NCBI RefSeq assembly: GCF_020536995.1
Contig: NC_068359.1
Coordinates: forward strand, 79,249,867 to 79,313,866
Reading direction: 5' to 3'
Source of the DNA: Dreissena polymorpha
Taxonomy: Eukaryota > Mollusca > Bivalvia > Myida > Dreissenidae
DNA length: 64,000 bases
Shown one piece after another: positions 22,279-35,495 of the stretch. Each line of letters begins with the position of its first letter. Position 1 is the stretch's first letter. The position numbers and the translations under genes are program-made. Under the pieces are notes generated by a model, which did not search any database, was not told the DNA's origin, and saw only the letters and a program-made list of their open reading frames with translations.

Positions 22279-25200
22279 TCATTCTTTCACTCGTTTCTTA
22301 ACATCCAGCCATATTCCATTTTCCGTTCTCATGACTACTGCAAGCTTCTTTCTAATGGTCTGCCCTTCCTTAACTTTGAATGTGTACCTGAAGTGGATTT
22401 ACATATACTGATTATATGTACAGCAAATTATTGCCTATGCAATCTAATCGAATTACATGAACAGCAAAGTATTGCCTACGCCATCTAAATAAGTGATACA
22501 TGAACGTCGGTTCTTGAAGCTTGATGGGTATCCGCCTTAGTAACCAACACGCAATTATATAAATACACAAATACATAAATACAAAATTATCGAATAGTAA
22601 CACTGATCAATTATGGATTTATAAGAATAACCGTTTATGAATTACTGACGTATTTTCATGTAAGACTATAACAGGGTGCAGGATCACGTGACTTTTTGGG
22701 GTTCCATCTTTTAACTTTAATGGATTTTAACACGACGGTAAGTGGTTCTTTACTTCAAATAACTTTTTTAACAAGTTTTCTTAAGCATTTGAACTAGTGT
22801 ATAAACGACAGGCTGTTATGCTTCTTATAATAATGTGAAATACATCAGAATTACTTTATTTAATGGGCATGTGTTCTTGTTAAAAAATTTCATTTTTACT
22901 GCATTCATCGCACACGGTTATATTTCACGCAACGTCACCGATTTTAGATGTATTCAAGGATTTATTCTTATACCTTAATATATCGGAACGAACTGCAAGA
23001 AAAACTGTCTTTTATGCACTATAGTTTTTTTCATAAATGTATTTTAATAACTTGAGATATTTGCAAAAATAAAGTTCTTAACGGTCTGATAACATTCTGT
23101 CCAGCCCGTGTGTAAACCCCTGAAAACCCCGTTTTTTGTTCTGCACCCTGTGTACACATGGATAACGATAAACACACATTTACCCGGAATCCAGTTTGAC
23201 AGTGAACATTCTTAAACAACAGTACTAAAGAAAGCATTCAACATTAACTGAAATAGTAAGTCTTTCATCAGACCAAACATTTATAATGTGCGTGACGTTA
23301 TGAAATCACATATTTATAAACAGCAACTATTACCTGTTTATAAGTCGGGATAGCACAATTTTTAGTTCGTTCATGGCAAAGATTTGTCCGATGCAGTTCC
23401 TAAAAGATACAAACAGCTTTGTCATACTACATATAGGCTGTGGCTTATTGTACCGGTATAATATAAAATATGGTAGATCTATTATTAATTATAACGGATA
23501 CGACATTATGTGTGTTGTGGAATAATTGCCATGTTTGAAAGTCACATTTTTATTTTACTGACAAATCGTACTATATTTACTGTACATATTTAAAGTTTTA
23601 ATCACGAAATAATCATTTAATAAAACATTTAGTTTTTGATATTATGCGAATAGTATTCGTTAAAAAAAAGCACACTATACTAGAGCGTTACACATTTAAA
23701 CAGATATATCAATAGAACTAACCTTTGCCCGGCACTGAATGGCAGGAAGGCATACGGGTCCATCTGTCGCGCAGTCTCCGGTTCGAATCTCTCTGGTTTG
23801 TATTCGTCATAGTCCTCACCCCAGACCGTGGCGTTGTGATGCAAGTTGTAGATATCCAGGGCTACATGGGTACCTAGGGTTGAGTGGCAGGCATTCAGTC
23901 AAAATAGCGCCATTCAAAGAAATAAATCATTTGGCCTTTTTTTTTCAGTGCATATTTGCATTATTAACTTAGTATGAGCGGAGTTTTCAGAGAGCAAAAA
24001 CACATCAATGGTTGAATTATCGAGAAAAAACAGGCCTAAACCTGTTTATGAAGCCTCGAATTTCTCATAAACGCATGTCAAATTACACATAAAAAAATGA
24101 CCAAAATAAATAATACGGCAGGTTATGCATACTTGCAGAGTAAAATGTGCTCTACCATCAGACATGCACAATACATGTGTATGATTTATATAGCAAGAAA
24201 AGTAATTAAACAATCAATAATGTATCTATTGAATACCATGTTAATTACAATGTATATAGCTCGACATAAAAAGTCTTTCAAATTCGCAGTTCTATTAATC
24301 GGTAATAAAGCAAAATAAACCCCGACTAAAGAAAACAGTGTCCTTTTGTAATTTTGAAACACAGTTTTGCTTCTTTGTACACTACAACGTTATCCTTCCC
24401 ATGATTCGTTCTGTGTCGTAATTCGTTCTGTGTCGTAAAACAGACTGATTTAACTGCAGACATTGCTCGTATTAAATCTTATGAAACGGTTTATCTGTTC
24501 AATGTCAGTAATGTGTTCCTCTTCAAATGTGACGCAATCCGTCATTCACCAAACGGATTCCAACAACAGCCAGCTTAACCTTTACCCATTCTAGTGTGCC
24601 AAATATCAAGAAAATATTTGACAAATTGAGTAAGTAATCACTGGAATGTGATAATTTTCATTGTGACCGCCCTCACCACTACCATAAGGAATTCGAAATT
24701 TCAGCCGTGCTCTGTGTAATCCGCGCAGGCTAATCAGGGACGACACTTTTCGCTTTTATGGTATTGTTTGTTTACAGAAAGATTAGCATAAATCCAGTTT
24801 AGGCGAATAGTGTAGTCCCTGAGACAACATCTGGGACGACACTTTACGCACATGAATTAAACCCCATTTTCATAGAGCACGGCTCTAATATAGACAACTT
24901 TGCACAAATCCTAACAAAAAATCTAAAATTAATCCATACAGGTATTTCAGCGGTTTAAACTGTCCCAGCTTGTATATATATATATATATATGCGCAATTG
25001 ATCACTGTCTCTATATGAGAGATAAACATTTGGTGACAATAAATCCTCTCCTGCGCTTTGTTCTGCAGTTTAATTACTGATCATGGTGTATGTACCTTCG
25101 GGAATGTGGTATCCCTCTAATGTAACGGCCTCAGTCATTTGTCTTTGTATGAAGAACACAGGGCAGAACAGACGGAGCCCCTCTTTGATACACTGGGTGA

Positions 25201-28200
25201 GGTACTCCATCTTTGACAGGTCTTGACTGTGGCGGTAAAGAATTGTGAATTTAATCGTTGCGTGAGAGACGGGCACACCGCAAAATGAGGCCTTTAATTT
25301 CATGATATGCGATGATTAAGGGAGAAATACGTCCAGTCAATGATTCCCCAGACAATATCACTCCTGCTCGAGTGACATGATTAGGTTTGATTCATTCACC
25401 ATGGCTTGGTTCGGACATTAATATGATTTTTGTTTTATTATCATCGTCAGTGTTTAATAAAATGTTCGAAAAATAAACATTTAATACATGACGTACTAAT
25501 GCACTTTTATTCGCATGAAAGCAATTATCTACATGTTATTAATCACATGACGCAATATTCATTACGTCATCAGAATAAACAAAATGTGAGCAAAGAACAT
25601 TTACAGTACACATTCTGCATACACTAGCATGCAATACAAAATGTTATCAGTGTGCTATCATTTCATAAGTGGATATAAGTCACCAATAGTTTCACTTTGT
25701 CACTCATGAAAAAGTAAACAAAGAAAATGCTTTATTAAATCATGTAAAACTTATTACACTCGACAATTTATATATCGTCTCTATTGCAAGAAGTCTAGAA
25801 ACCATACATTTACAGACATATAGAGACCCGTATCCAGTTTAAATTGGTTGATTGTAACACAATTATTTAAGGCGAACTCCGTCAATATTAAAGTATTGGA
25901 TCATGTATACACGTTAACATTGCATATTGCAATTGCTTAAATTTACAAATATACTGCTTAAAAAGGGTTATATTTTCGCAGCCCAAATTGGTTCAAAAAC
26001 ATTGGGTAATCTCTTCATTCAATCCAAAGCCTATTCTGATCATACGGTCTTTCGTTACTTTTATTTACAAGATTTTTCAAAATACATATATCTGACAAGT
26101 TGAATTTTAGCTCGGTATGCACAAGTATTTGCTAGTAATTCTAGGTATAATACATATAATAGGTCGTATTATCTACCCACTATTGTATGACGTCATTGTC
26201 CCTGTCCTGGAAAATGGAGTCGATTTCCTGACGACATTTCTCCTGTATTTCCGGATGATTCGCAAGTGCGTATAGAATAAAACTGAGCGCCGATGTGGTC
26301 GTGTCGTGACCTAGAAACCGACACAAGAATCAACGCATCAATCGTTAAGTTTAAGGCGTGTTCTTCTTTTAAAATATTAACCAGTAGCAAATCATGAAGC
26401 GTGTATTCCATGGGTGATTTGAATGAATCTATGAACAAGCGTCTAAATCCAAATTATATGTAAAATTTCCACGTAACCAAATAGCAAGTTTCGTGCGTTG
26501 AAGTTTGTTCTGTAATGTTAAATTATAGTCGTACATAGGCATTCTTTGAATAACTACCACATTTTAAAGAGCAATATTTTCTCAATCAAAAGGTTTACCA
26601 TTCTATATACTAGTTTACATTTACCATTATACAGAACTATATCTGAATTGTGAATAATTCATGTGGTTATTTAATACTCATCAAATAAACGGATCGTATA
26701 TGTATGTACATTTAACAACTCTATTTGTATGTAACGGTATGTAAATAATTACAAATAAAATATGTGTACACGAATATCATTTGACGGAGTTTAATGCGCG
26801 TGTGTGTAGGTTTTGTTAGTAAGATGTCATTTAAAACAAAACTTTGCAAGCTTTAATGTTTTAAACAATGTGGTCATTGGAGCTTAAATTTCAAAACGAT
26901 GTAAATTATAAGTTAACGTGGCACTTAATATTAACCTTCAAACAGGAAAGTGTCCACCTCGTCCCTGACCTCGTTGAATGTGAGACCACGCCCATCTTCG
27001 TCCCGAGCCTGCAATATGATGTCTAGGAAGTCCAGGCCCTCGCTTGTCTGTCCGTCTGTACGCTGCTTCTGGTATAAACAAGAGGCATGATACTGTATAA
27101 CTAAATACAGCCAAAACGGTAAGAAATATTGTAAAATGTCATTCGTTTGGTTTAGATATTACAACTTTCGCATGTTGTATTTACATGTATGTCGCTAATT
27201 GTGGATTATATGACTAATGAATGTTCTTACACTCTTTGTATTTTATTTCATATTCATTGTTTGAAATGTGACTTTAATTACTGTCGCTATGCTCCTAGAA
27301 ATACCAGTTATTGTTTCAAAGTTATTTTAGTTACACAGTAAACATTTACCGGAATTTGCTGTATCTCGGATGACACAAGTCATGAGTAACAGCCTTTTAT
27401 AATCCCTTAGAAATCACATATCATTGGGCTTTAAAGGGATAAGTGATTTGACCTTATAGTTGATTCAAAGTTGAGGAGATCAAAAACTAAGAAATATATC
27501 ATCACTTACCATTGTCTCAAGGCGTTTCTTTATCATAGCTTCCGAAACATCGTGCACGAGGTCGCATTGTCTCGTGAAATCCCTGCCGTCTCGCGTGAAG
27601 TTAAAGTAGATGAAGTCAAATGCTTGCAAAACGTTACTGAAACAAAACAAATAAAAAAGTATGTTTTCATAAATTTGCAACGCATTTTTCTGTATTATTG
27701 CATAGATCTTCCTGCCTGTGTCTGTATTTTGTTCATATAATGCATCACCTTTGTTTGTATGTCGTCATAAAATGCAACGCTTTTGTCTGTATGTTTGCAT
27801 AGATCTCTGAATGTGTGAGCATGTTTCCATAAACAGTACTGCCTTTGTCTGTATGTCTTTATATATCGCGCTACCTTACTGTGTATGCCCTCATAGATCG
27901 CGAACTTTATGTATTTATGTCTTCATAGATCGCGAAGTTTTTTTCTGTGTGTCTTTAAAGATATCACCGCCTTAATATGTAAGTCTTTATAGATCACGCC
28001 GCCTTTGTTAACATGTCGTTCGTTGCATGCTTAAGCTTAACGTCATCGAATTAGCTTGTTATGTGGTTTTATGAATCAAAAATATATTTCGCAAATGAAA
28101 TATACAATGCCTTATGAAACATTAAAAATCAAATACTACTCACATGGACCTTTTGATCCAAAGATCAGTGAGCCTGCCTACTGCGTGTACATACGGATTA

Positions 28201-31200
28201 TTCTCCCTGTAAACAAAGAAAAAAACGTATCCTCAACAATAACGAAAAAATCAATATAGAAATACAGGAAATAGCAACGGTTTCGACATAAACAAACGTG
28301 AATGAACATCTGTCAATATATTAGGTGTTACGTACGTTAACAATTTGTCAATGCGATTCTTTTAAATTGGACAAAAACCTCAAAATAAACCAACGTTGGT
28401 GGCATGCATGTGTGTATCATTTATTATTATTTAATGCGACAGCATACTCCAGTAGTTTTAAGTCATTGCTGACAAATTTTTGCGGGTTGCAGTTTTGAAC
28501 ATAACTTACCAAAGTTGAAAGTTTAAAAACAACTCTCACAAAATACAAGAGATAAACACTTAAGCTTTTTGACAGATTGAACTAGAATCTCACCTCATAA
28601 AGCAATTTTAACTCAAGATAAATGTTAGATACACACACGACTTCTGTTGATTCAGTTTTAATATGAAAGATTTAAAGAACAAAACAAATTAATTAAATGT
28701 TAGATACACACACGTCTTCTGTTAATTCAGTTTTAATATGAAATGTTTAAAGAACAAAACAATTTATGTTAAAGTGATCATCGTCAACGTCTCTAGCTGG
28801 AAGATACTTATCGTAAACGTTTATATGGAAAACAAACTGATAAATTCACTCCTAACTTAAGATTATCGTGCGATTTTATGGGTGGGGTCATACATTATTA
28901 CAAATCCTTCCCTCTAGCCGGAAGATTAAGACTATAAACGTGTATTTTCAACATTTCTTTCTATTTCTAAGTTTCTAAGTTTATCGTATAAAAAGCAGGT
29001 AAGAAAATAAATATAAAATCTTAAAGAGCAAACAATTTGTTAACTTAAATTAAGATTATGATAAAACAAGAGATGTTTTCGTCAGAAACACAATGCCCCC
29101 TATTGCGCCGCTTTGAAAAAATACAAAATAAATTGACCTTTGACCTTGAAGGATGACCTTGATCTTGAACTTCCACCACTCAAAATGTGCAGCTTTATGA
29201 GAACGCCGCTTTGAATAATTTGTTAGACCTTTGACCTTGAAGGATGACCTTGACCTTGAAGGATGACCTTGACCTTGAACTTCCACCACTTAAAATGTGC
29301 AGCTTCATGATTACGCCGCTTTGAAAAAAAATAAAAAATTTTACCTTTGACCTTGAAGGATGACCTTGACCTTGAAGGATTACCCTGACCTTGAACTTCC
29401 ACCACTCAAAATGTGCAGCTTCATGAGAACGCCGCTTTGATTTATTTTTTTTTACCTTTGACCTTGAAGGATGACCTTGACCTTGAACTTCCACCACTCA
29501 AAATGTGCAGCTTCATGAGATACACATTCATGCCAAATACCAAGTTGCTATCTTCAATATTGAAAAAGTTATGGCCAATGTTAAAGTTTTCGGACGGACA
29601 GACGCCATTAATTTGACATTTGACCTTGAAGGATGACCTTGACCTTTTACCACTAAACATGTGCAGCTCCATGAGATACACATGCATGCCAAATATCAAG
29701 TTGCTATCTTCAATAGTGAAAAAGTTATGGCCAATTTTAAAGTTTTTTTCGGACGGACGGACAGACTTACTGACATACTGACGCACTGACACACTGACAT
29801 ACTGACGGACAGTTCAACTGCTATATGCCACCCTACCGGGGGCATAAAAATTGATGTGACATGAACCTAGATCCTACCCTTCTGTCTGGCAGTTGGTCTC
29901 CCGGGAAAAAGCGCATCTCGAGATGATGTCTAGGGAACATAGGCCCAGATGTCTGAACACCTCGAATGACTGACCGGATGTAGCGAAACATTCCATCTTG
30001 CTCTGAAGTAGATATCATCGACATATTGTTTTTATTAGGATACTGGTGTGTGTTTCGGAAATGAATGATATAGTCTCATGCCAACAGTGGATCTTAAATG
30101 CCTATTTAAGCAAGATGTGCAATGTTCTGGTAAATATGCACTATTAGTTATATTTACCAGCATTCAAGGGACCAAATATTATGATTTCACAATCTGACGA
30201 ATTACAATAAGTCAACCTCTCTTACACGTATGCGCATCAACGGCATGCTTTTTCCCCTGCGCGGAAGTTACCAGATTTTATATTAACAAAATACGCTATA
30301 TCCAACAGGATCAGGAACGTAAACGCTGCAAAATGTTTGAGCAAGGGATTATCCGGGTCTCAACAACTTGGAAAATCCCATCGAACCCCATGTACAAAAA
30401 AGGTTGACCGATTGTAGGTACCGATGAAACTTACATTCAAATAATACCTGGTGACACGTAGTGTGATTATGAAAGGGTTTAAGATGTATCAGCCTTTACT
30501 TTACATGAGATCAGTTCTAGACGCATTCCTGATTTACAGTAATTCTAACGCGAGTGAGTGCAGCGAATTGTGTTAATATTTTAATTTTAAAGGACTAAAG
30601 CCTACGTATTTCAACCCACCATCAGTACATCCGTACACGCATTCTGCTTGCTGAGATAGGACTTGAGCATGTCAAAGTGGAAGGCGGGAGTTAGCAGACG
30701 TCGGTTTCGCGCCCATTTGTCCCCATTGGCAATCAGGAGGCCCTCGCCCAGCCATTTTATCCCCAGCATGTACGCCGTACCAGGGCCGCGGGGTTTCTTG
30801 GCTACATGCGCTGAAATAATAAGATATGCACATTAAAGGCAGATGAATGCACATATTCGTGTTTTTTTACAAAACTGGAATTAATGTTTTATTTTAAATC
30901 CCATAACAAACATAAAATGATATAATTAAAAGGAAACCATAATCTATTGAAAATCTAACACGTTACCGCTGGGTCATTCAAGACGAATTGAAATCTTTGC
31001 TTGTGTATTTGAAACAATTTGTTAAGAATTAACGTATTTTCCATAATATAGCATTCGGTTAATATCAATTTGTCTATAAAGGAGCCGATGCAGTTTTATT
31101 TCTTTTAGCACCAATAGTTATTTCGCTTGTTATAATATAATTCATTAATTTTTTTAAACGAAGGCAATCTTCCTTGTTTCAAATATCATATTGCCAAAGC

Positions 31201-33724
31201 GCGAACAATTACCTTTAAGAAACATAAACGCATAATTGTAAATATATCGTTGTTTATCGATTATTTAACACCGACTTGGAGTTCTAATGCTTAGGACAAC
31301 ACCATGGGAGCCCGATTTAAGTACTATTCACGCATAAGAACCTCATAGAGTTGTTATGTAGCCGATAAATAAAGATTTCCCATACGTGATTAAAAACAAA
31401 ACATTAGTCAATTAAAAGATGCTGAAAGTGTATCTTTTCAGAAGTGGGAGGATATATGTCGATTCAATGTTTCATATTCTTAGAATTATGGAGAGGGAAA
31501 AAAAACACTCACAAGCAATACTGACAAAGTTTAAAATAATCGACAAAAATAACTCTAAGAACAGAGAAGTCAGCTTTTGCGAGCTTTGTTTATTTGCATT
31601 TAGAAACGCCCGTTTTGCATTTATCACCAAACATATGTCCATACACCTGCGCGGAGACACTGAAAGTCGTTTTTATTGTCAACCTTTCGATATTTAACAT
31701 GTATAAATTATTTAAATAAAATCTACAGAAATTTTAACAATTGCTATAAGCATCTTCGTGTTTCTCTTTGCGTTTTTGCGAGTAATATTGCAACGCTATT
31801 TATGTAATCCATTTTGAGATCAGCTGATATAATTTTTCGATAAATATATCATCTTAATACAGGGTTAATTTTATTCATTTCAAATTGTGTGTGATGATTC
31901 CATGTACATTCTGAATATATTGCTACGTGCATGCGTGAGCGGTCTTATAATAAAAATATGTTATAAATTGATTTTGAAATTAAAAGCACATTTTTATCTA
32001 ATGTATATCTGCTGCTCCGAGAATAAAGCTTATTTCCGACCGAGTTTATATGTATATTCATGACAGCTATAAAATTTAAATATTTGAAATAGTAACCACA
32101 AGTTAAGTACGTTCACTTGTAAGATACTTATATTATCCAAACGTTATTTTACCATAATTGCCATGAAATAATCCTACGTAAAGATCAAAGATTCAACTAA
32201 AACGTTAGTTTAATGAATAACCTTAAAACTGCGTTAACTTGTTAACATATTTTAAATAGTTTAAAGTGCTTAATTTTTCATACCGGAAGCACGCAGGATA
32301 ATCTTCACAGTATCCGGATGATGCACTATCAGTATACAGCGCAGACGACCGAACCAGAGCGCGTGCAGACGTGGGAAAGGGCGTGTGTAGCTGAACTGGA
32401 ACTGAATACCGTCCTCGCCCGGACCTGGGTGCTGTTAAATAACCATACATGCGATTGATGATACTCGAATGTTTTACAGTAAAATCGTGGTTTATGTCAT
32501 ATCCGTCTCCCGTGAAGACCCTAAAATCAACGATATATTGCGATATAAGATTGAACTAGTATTCAATTCCATACAAACAAATAACTAAAACAGAACATTC
32601 GTAGGCAATACTAGTATACAGTTACACATAACCATCTGCTTTTTTTCAACTTACGAAGAAACTTTTAAAAACTATTTGAAATAGCACTGAAGTGTGTACT
32701 CAGGGTGTACTCAGAACCACATGACTGTGTGGGTTCCCAATTAAACGTTAATGGACGTAAACACACCGGTAAGTGGTGCCATTTTTTCAAATAACTTTGA
32801 AAACATTTTTTTTAAGAATTACAACTAGTGTATAGAAGACAGATTTTATGCTGCTTATGGCAATGTGAAATACGTAAGCGTTTCTTTATTTACTAAGACT
32901 GTGTTCTTGTTAAAAAATATCCTCGTGTACAGTACGGTTATGCTTCACGAAACGTGATTTTTTTCAGATTTCAAATTGCAAGAAAAACTGTCTTTTATGC
33001 ACATGTATTTCAATAACTTGAGATATTAAAAAAATAAAGTTATTAACTGTGTGTTTACATTCTGTCCAGCCCGTGTGTAAACCCCTGTAAACCCCGTTTA
33101 TTCTGCACCCTGTACTAGGAGAACAGTTATGTCATATGTGACAAACGTAGTTCAATACCAAGGACACCCCGTTCGCTATTAAGTAACGCGAGCTTTCGTG
33201 ATCTCATTAGCGAAAAGGGTAGCTCCAGACCAGGATGTTCGTATGCGCAGGACGATCCGATGCTGCTCTTGTCGAATAAGACATGAAGTGTATTTTCGCA
33301 TGACGCGTCTCAATAATGATAACATAAAAGACGCCCACTGACTGAAGAAGTGTAAATGTATTTGTTTAATGAATGTGCCATCGTCGCTAAAATAAATATT
33401 TTATTCAATCTTATTTAACCGCTTTCTAAGGTAAACAGAGTCAATGTTTTCACTAAAGATTATGTAATTCTTAAACAGTTAAAACAGGAACCGTCGAAGT
33501 GAAAATGTGTATGAAACAAGCTCGTTCGAACATACTTTGTGCATGTGACCAAAGAACCAGTGGGTGTCTCTGTCACTTGGTAACTTGTCGTAGACCGCCA
33601 GCCATTTCCTGTACCGTCTGTACCATAACACGAGCTGGTACACACACAGGGCGACCAGACCGACCAGTAGGGACGTCGACACGCTCGGACTATTCACAGG
33701 TAGAAGTTCGAACATGGAGGACAA
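22279..33724 (-). CDS. cytochrome P450, CYP4 type, 12 exons
   Basis: Exons (minus): 33724-33536, 32431-32284, 30810-30620, 30002-29878, 28206-28144, 27636-27510, 27068-26936, 26310-26181, 25226-25096, 23873-23723, 23399-23334, 22387-22279. All phases agree, giving 520 aa, the usual CYP4 length. Residues about 16-35 form the ER membrane anchor. The C-helix WARNRR, the I-helix FLFEGHDTT (322-330, with the Glu typical of CYP4 that can bind haem covalently), EGLR as ExxR (384-387) and the haem loop FSAGQRNCIG (Cys465) are all present. It is predicted to be an ER monooxygenase of fatty acids or xenobiotics. Exon 8 uses a GTGGGT donor; the phase match to exon 9 decides this. The introns carry several mobile elements. 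It looks whole; the subfamily is not assigned. Confidence 0.93.
22671..23151. mobile_element. ~480-bp TIR element, copy 1 (P450 intron 11)
   Basis: Ends ACAGGGTGCAG and CTGCACCCTGT are perfect inverted repeats. It is AT-rich inside, with no coding capacity. Copy 2 lies at 32700-33113, sharing words such as CCAGCCCGTGTGTAAACCCC and GCAAGAAAAACTGTCTTTTA. Confidence 0.85.
24701..24888. mobile_element. hairpin MITE-like element, copy 3 (P450 intron 9)
   Basis: GCCGTGCTCTGTG at left and CATAGAGCACGGC at right, with GCAGGCTAATCAGGGACGAC inside. Shortened relative to the copy at 6546. Confidence 0.75.
27690..28012. repeat. degenerate ~38-bp tandem repeat (P450 intron 5)
   Basis: About eight diverged units built on CCTTTGTCTGTATGTCTTCATAGATCGCG-like sequence. 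The period is approximate. Confidence 0.55.
28622..28769. repeat. ~74-bp tandem duplication (P450 intron 4)
   Basis: Two copies beginning GTTAGATACACACACG, differing at a few positions. Confidence 0.9.
29052..29852 (-). repeat. tandemly expanded AGGTCA-bearing element (P450 intron 4)
   Basis: This is an inverted relative of 12521-12805, bounded by AGAAACACAATGCCCCCT and CGGGGGCATA. The middle is amplified into about five units of roughly 70-160 bp, each with TGACCTTGACCTTGAA and CCACCACTCAAAATGTGCAG. Its edge is about 26 bp from the donor of P450 exon 4. Confidence 0.8.
32700..33113. mobile_element. ~414-bp TIR element, copy 2 (P450 intron 1)
   Basis: Same family and orientation as 22671-23151, with weaker left terminus (CAGGGTGTACTCAG) and an intact right end CTGCACCCTGT. 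Confidence 0.8.
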
Positions 33725-34085
33725 TCTGTTGATATATGACAGGTGAAAATCACGCTTACAACAGACTTAAATAGAAATATCATGAACATGTTGTTGTGTT
33801 TTTGTTTTTACAGTTTTCTACATTTTGAACATGAATGTACGTGCATTTCTTCCAAACGAGCTAATGTAACTAGTGTGATTACAAGCATGAAGCCGTGCGT
33901 CGTTCTTACATAGCTATTTTGTAGGAAAGATTGTGCGAATTACGCTAAACTTTACAGGTTGAAGTCAGACATATATCAATGATAAATAAAAAAAAGGCAT
34001 TCCAATTGTGACTTACTGTGGAATCATAACGTAAATTTACTCAGTTAACATAAGACATCTGTATTTCGAAATTCTGAAAAAAACA
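33725..34085. other. 5' flank of P450 gene, nothing recognised
   Basis: Presumed promoter region of the minus-strand P450. No clear TATA box or other motif was seen. Confidence 0.3.
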
Positions 34086-34124
34086 TGTTGTTGAAAGATA
34101 TATGTTATACTGGCATGTAACCGA

Positions 34125-35480
34125 ATGCGGGAATTCGAAGTCTACATGACGGCAACCGGATCTGTCAAAAAGGACGCTAAGGTGCGTGTCGCAATACTTC
34201 TGTACTGTGCAGGACCAAATATCCTTGATTTATATGACCAGGCAACGTGGGAAGACCCGGATCACAAAAACGATCCCGTCAAGGCCCTACAAATGATAGA
34301 AATCTATTGTAACCCCCGTAAAAATGAAGTTCTTGAATCGCACAGATTCTGGTCAACGCCTGTCCAAGAGCCATTTGACAATTTCTTAACATAGTTAAGA
34401 AAACGAGCCTCAACCTGCAACTTCAAGGACACTGACAGAATGATCCGTGATAAGATAGTATTTACCACATCAGGTAAATTACAAGAACTATTATTAACTG
34501 AAGACGAGCTTAATTTAAACAAAGCGGTCAAATTATGTCGAGCATATGAACAATCATTGAAACATGTCCAGGAAATAATAGACAAAGATGTTAACAAAGT
34601 ACAGCAAAGTACAGCCAGACAAAAAAAAAGAACACTGTGCGAAGCAAAACAAGCTACCAACCAAAGCCGCAATCGGGAGGCGGAAAACTACAACGGGCGA
34701 GGCATGGTATGGTATTACGCAAGAGGGGGTTAGAGGGTTAGGGTTAGGGTTTGGGTTAGTGTTAGGGGTCGGGTTAGGGTTTGGGTTAGCCTAAACCTAA
34801 CCCCTAATCCTAACCCTTACCCTAACCCTTTTTGGGGGTTATCAACCCTGACCATGCCTCGTCCGTTGTAGTTTTCCGCCTCCCCAATCACAGCCGTGTG
34901 ATTACTGCGGTAAACTCCATGCACCGAAAAAGGAAGAATGCCCTGCATGGGGTAAGAAATGTTCCAAATGCGGACACATGAATCATTTCCAAGCTAAATG
35001 CAGACCTAACGTTCACATGGTCCAAGACGAAAATGATGAACTTGAAAGTGATGAATTCTGGTTAGCACAATTTGACTCTAGAACCCGAGTAATAGCTACA
35101 ATGGTAGTAAATGACTGTAATGTGAAATTTAAAGTCGACACAGGTGCTGAGATCAACACGATTAACCAGAAATATGTGAGAAAATCACAGGTCAAAGGAA
35201 ACGCGTCTACACTAAGAATGTGGAACAAAACAAAGATGAAACCACTTGGTGAAGTGACACTTCCTGTAAAAAATCCAAAAACTGACAACATTTATGATGT
35301 CAGATTCATCGTTGTCCCGAACGACTTCCAGAACCTGTTAGGATTGAAAACGGTGCAAGAAATGAACCTTATAAACATTAACACAAATGCCTTTGTGGGG
35401 AAAGTTGAAAAAGATCTTGGTGATCTAGGTGAAGCTAAGCTCTACGTAGAAGTTGTTTTGCCAGCACGAAAGATACCAAT
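34125..35480 (+). pseudogene. gag and protease region of the LTR fossil
   Basis: A gag-like segment is followed by a CCHC zinc knuckle (CSKCGHMNHFQAKC) and an aspartic protease core with DTGAEIN. Fossil part of the 34086-38582 element; not a host gene. Confidence 0.8.
34674..34892. repeat. inverted repeat with telomere-like core inside the LTR fossil
   Basis: The arms GGCGGAAAACTACAACGG and complement flank a core of degenerate TTAGGG-like repeats reading GGGTTAGGG on one side and CCTAACCC on the other. It is foreign to gag and interrupts the fossil. Confidence 0.85.
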
Positions 35481-35495
35481 CGCCATCCGAGCCAA

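Noticed and set aside
22412-22480. Imperfect tandem repeat of an ACAGCAAATTATTGCCTA block next to the last P450 exon
   Set aside because: Two short diverged copies; too weak to distinguish from chance AT-rich similarity.
29195-29792. Minus-strand frames rich in Gly-Ser-Arg repeats
   Set aside because: Read-through of the tandem AGGTCA element, not protein-coding.
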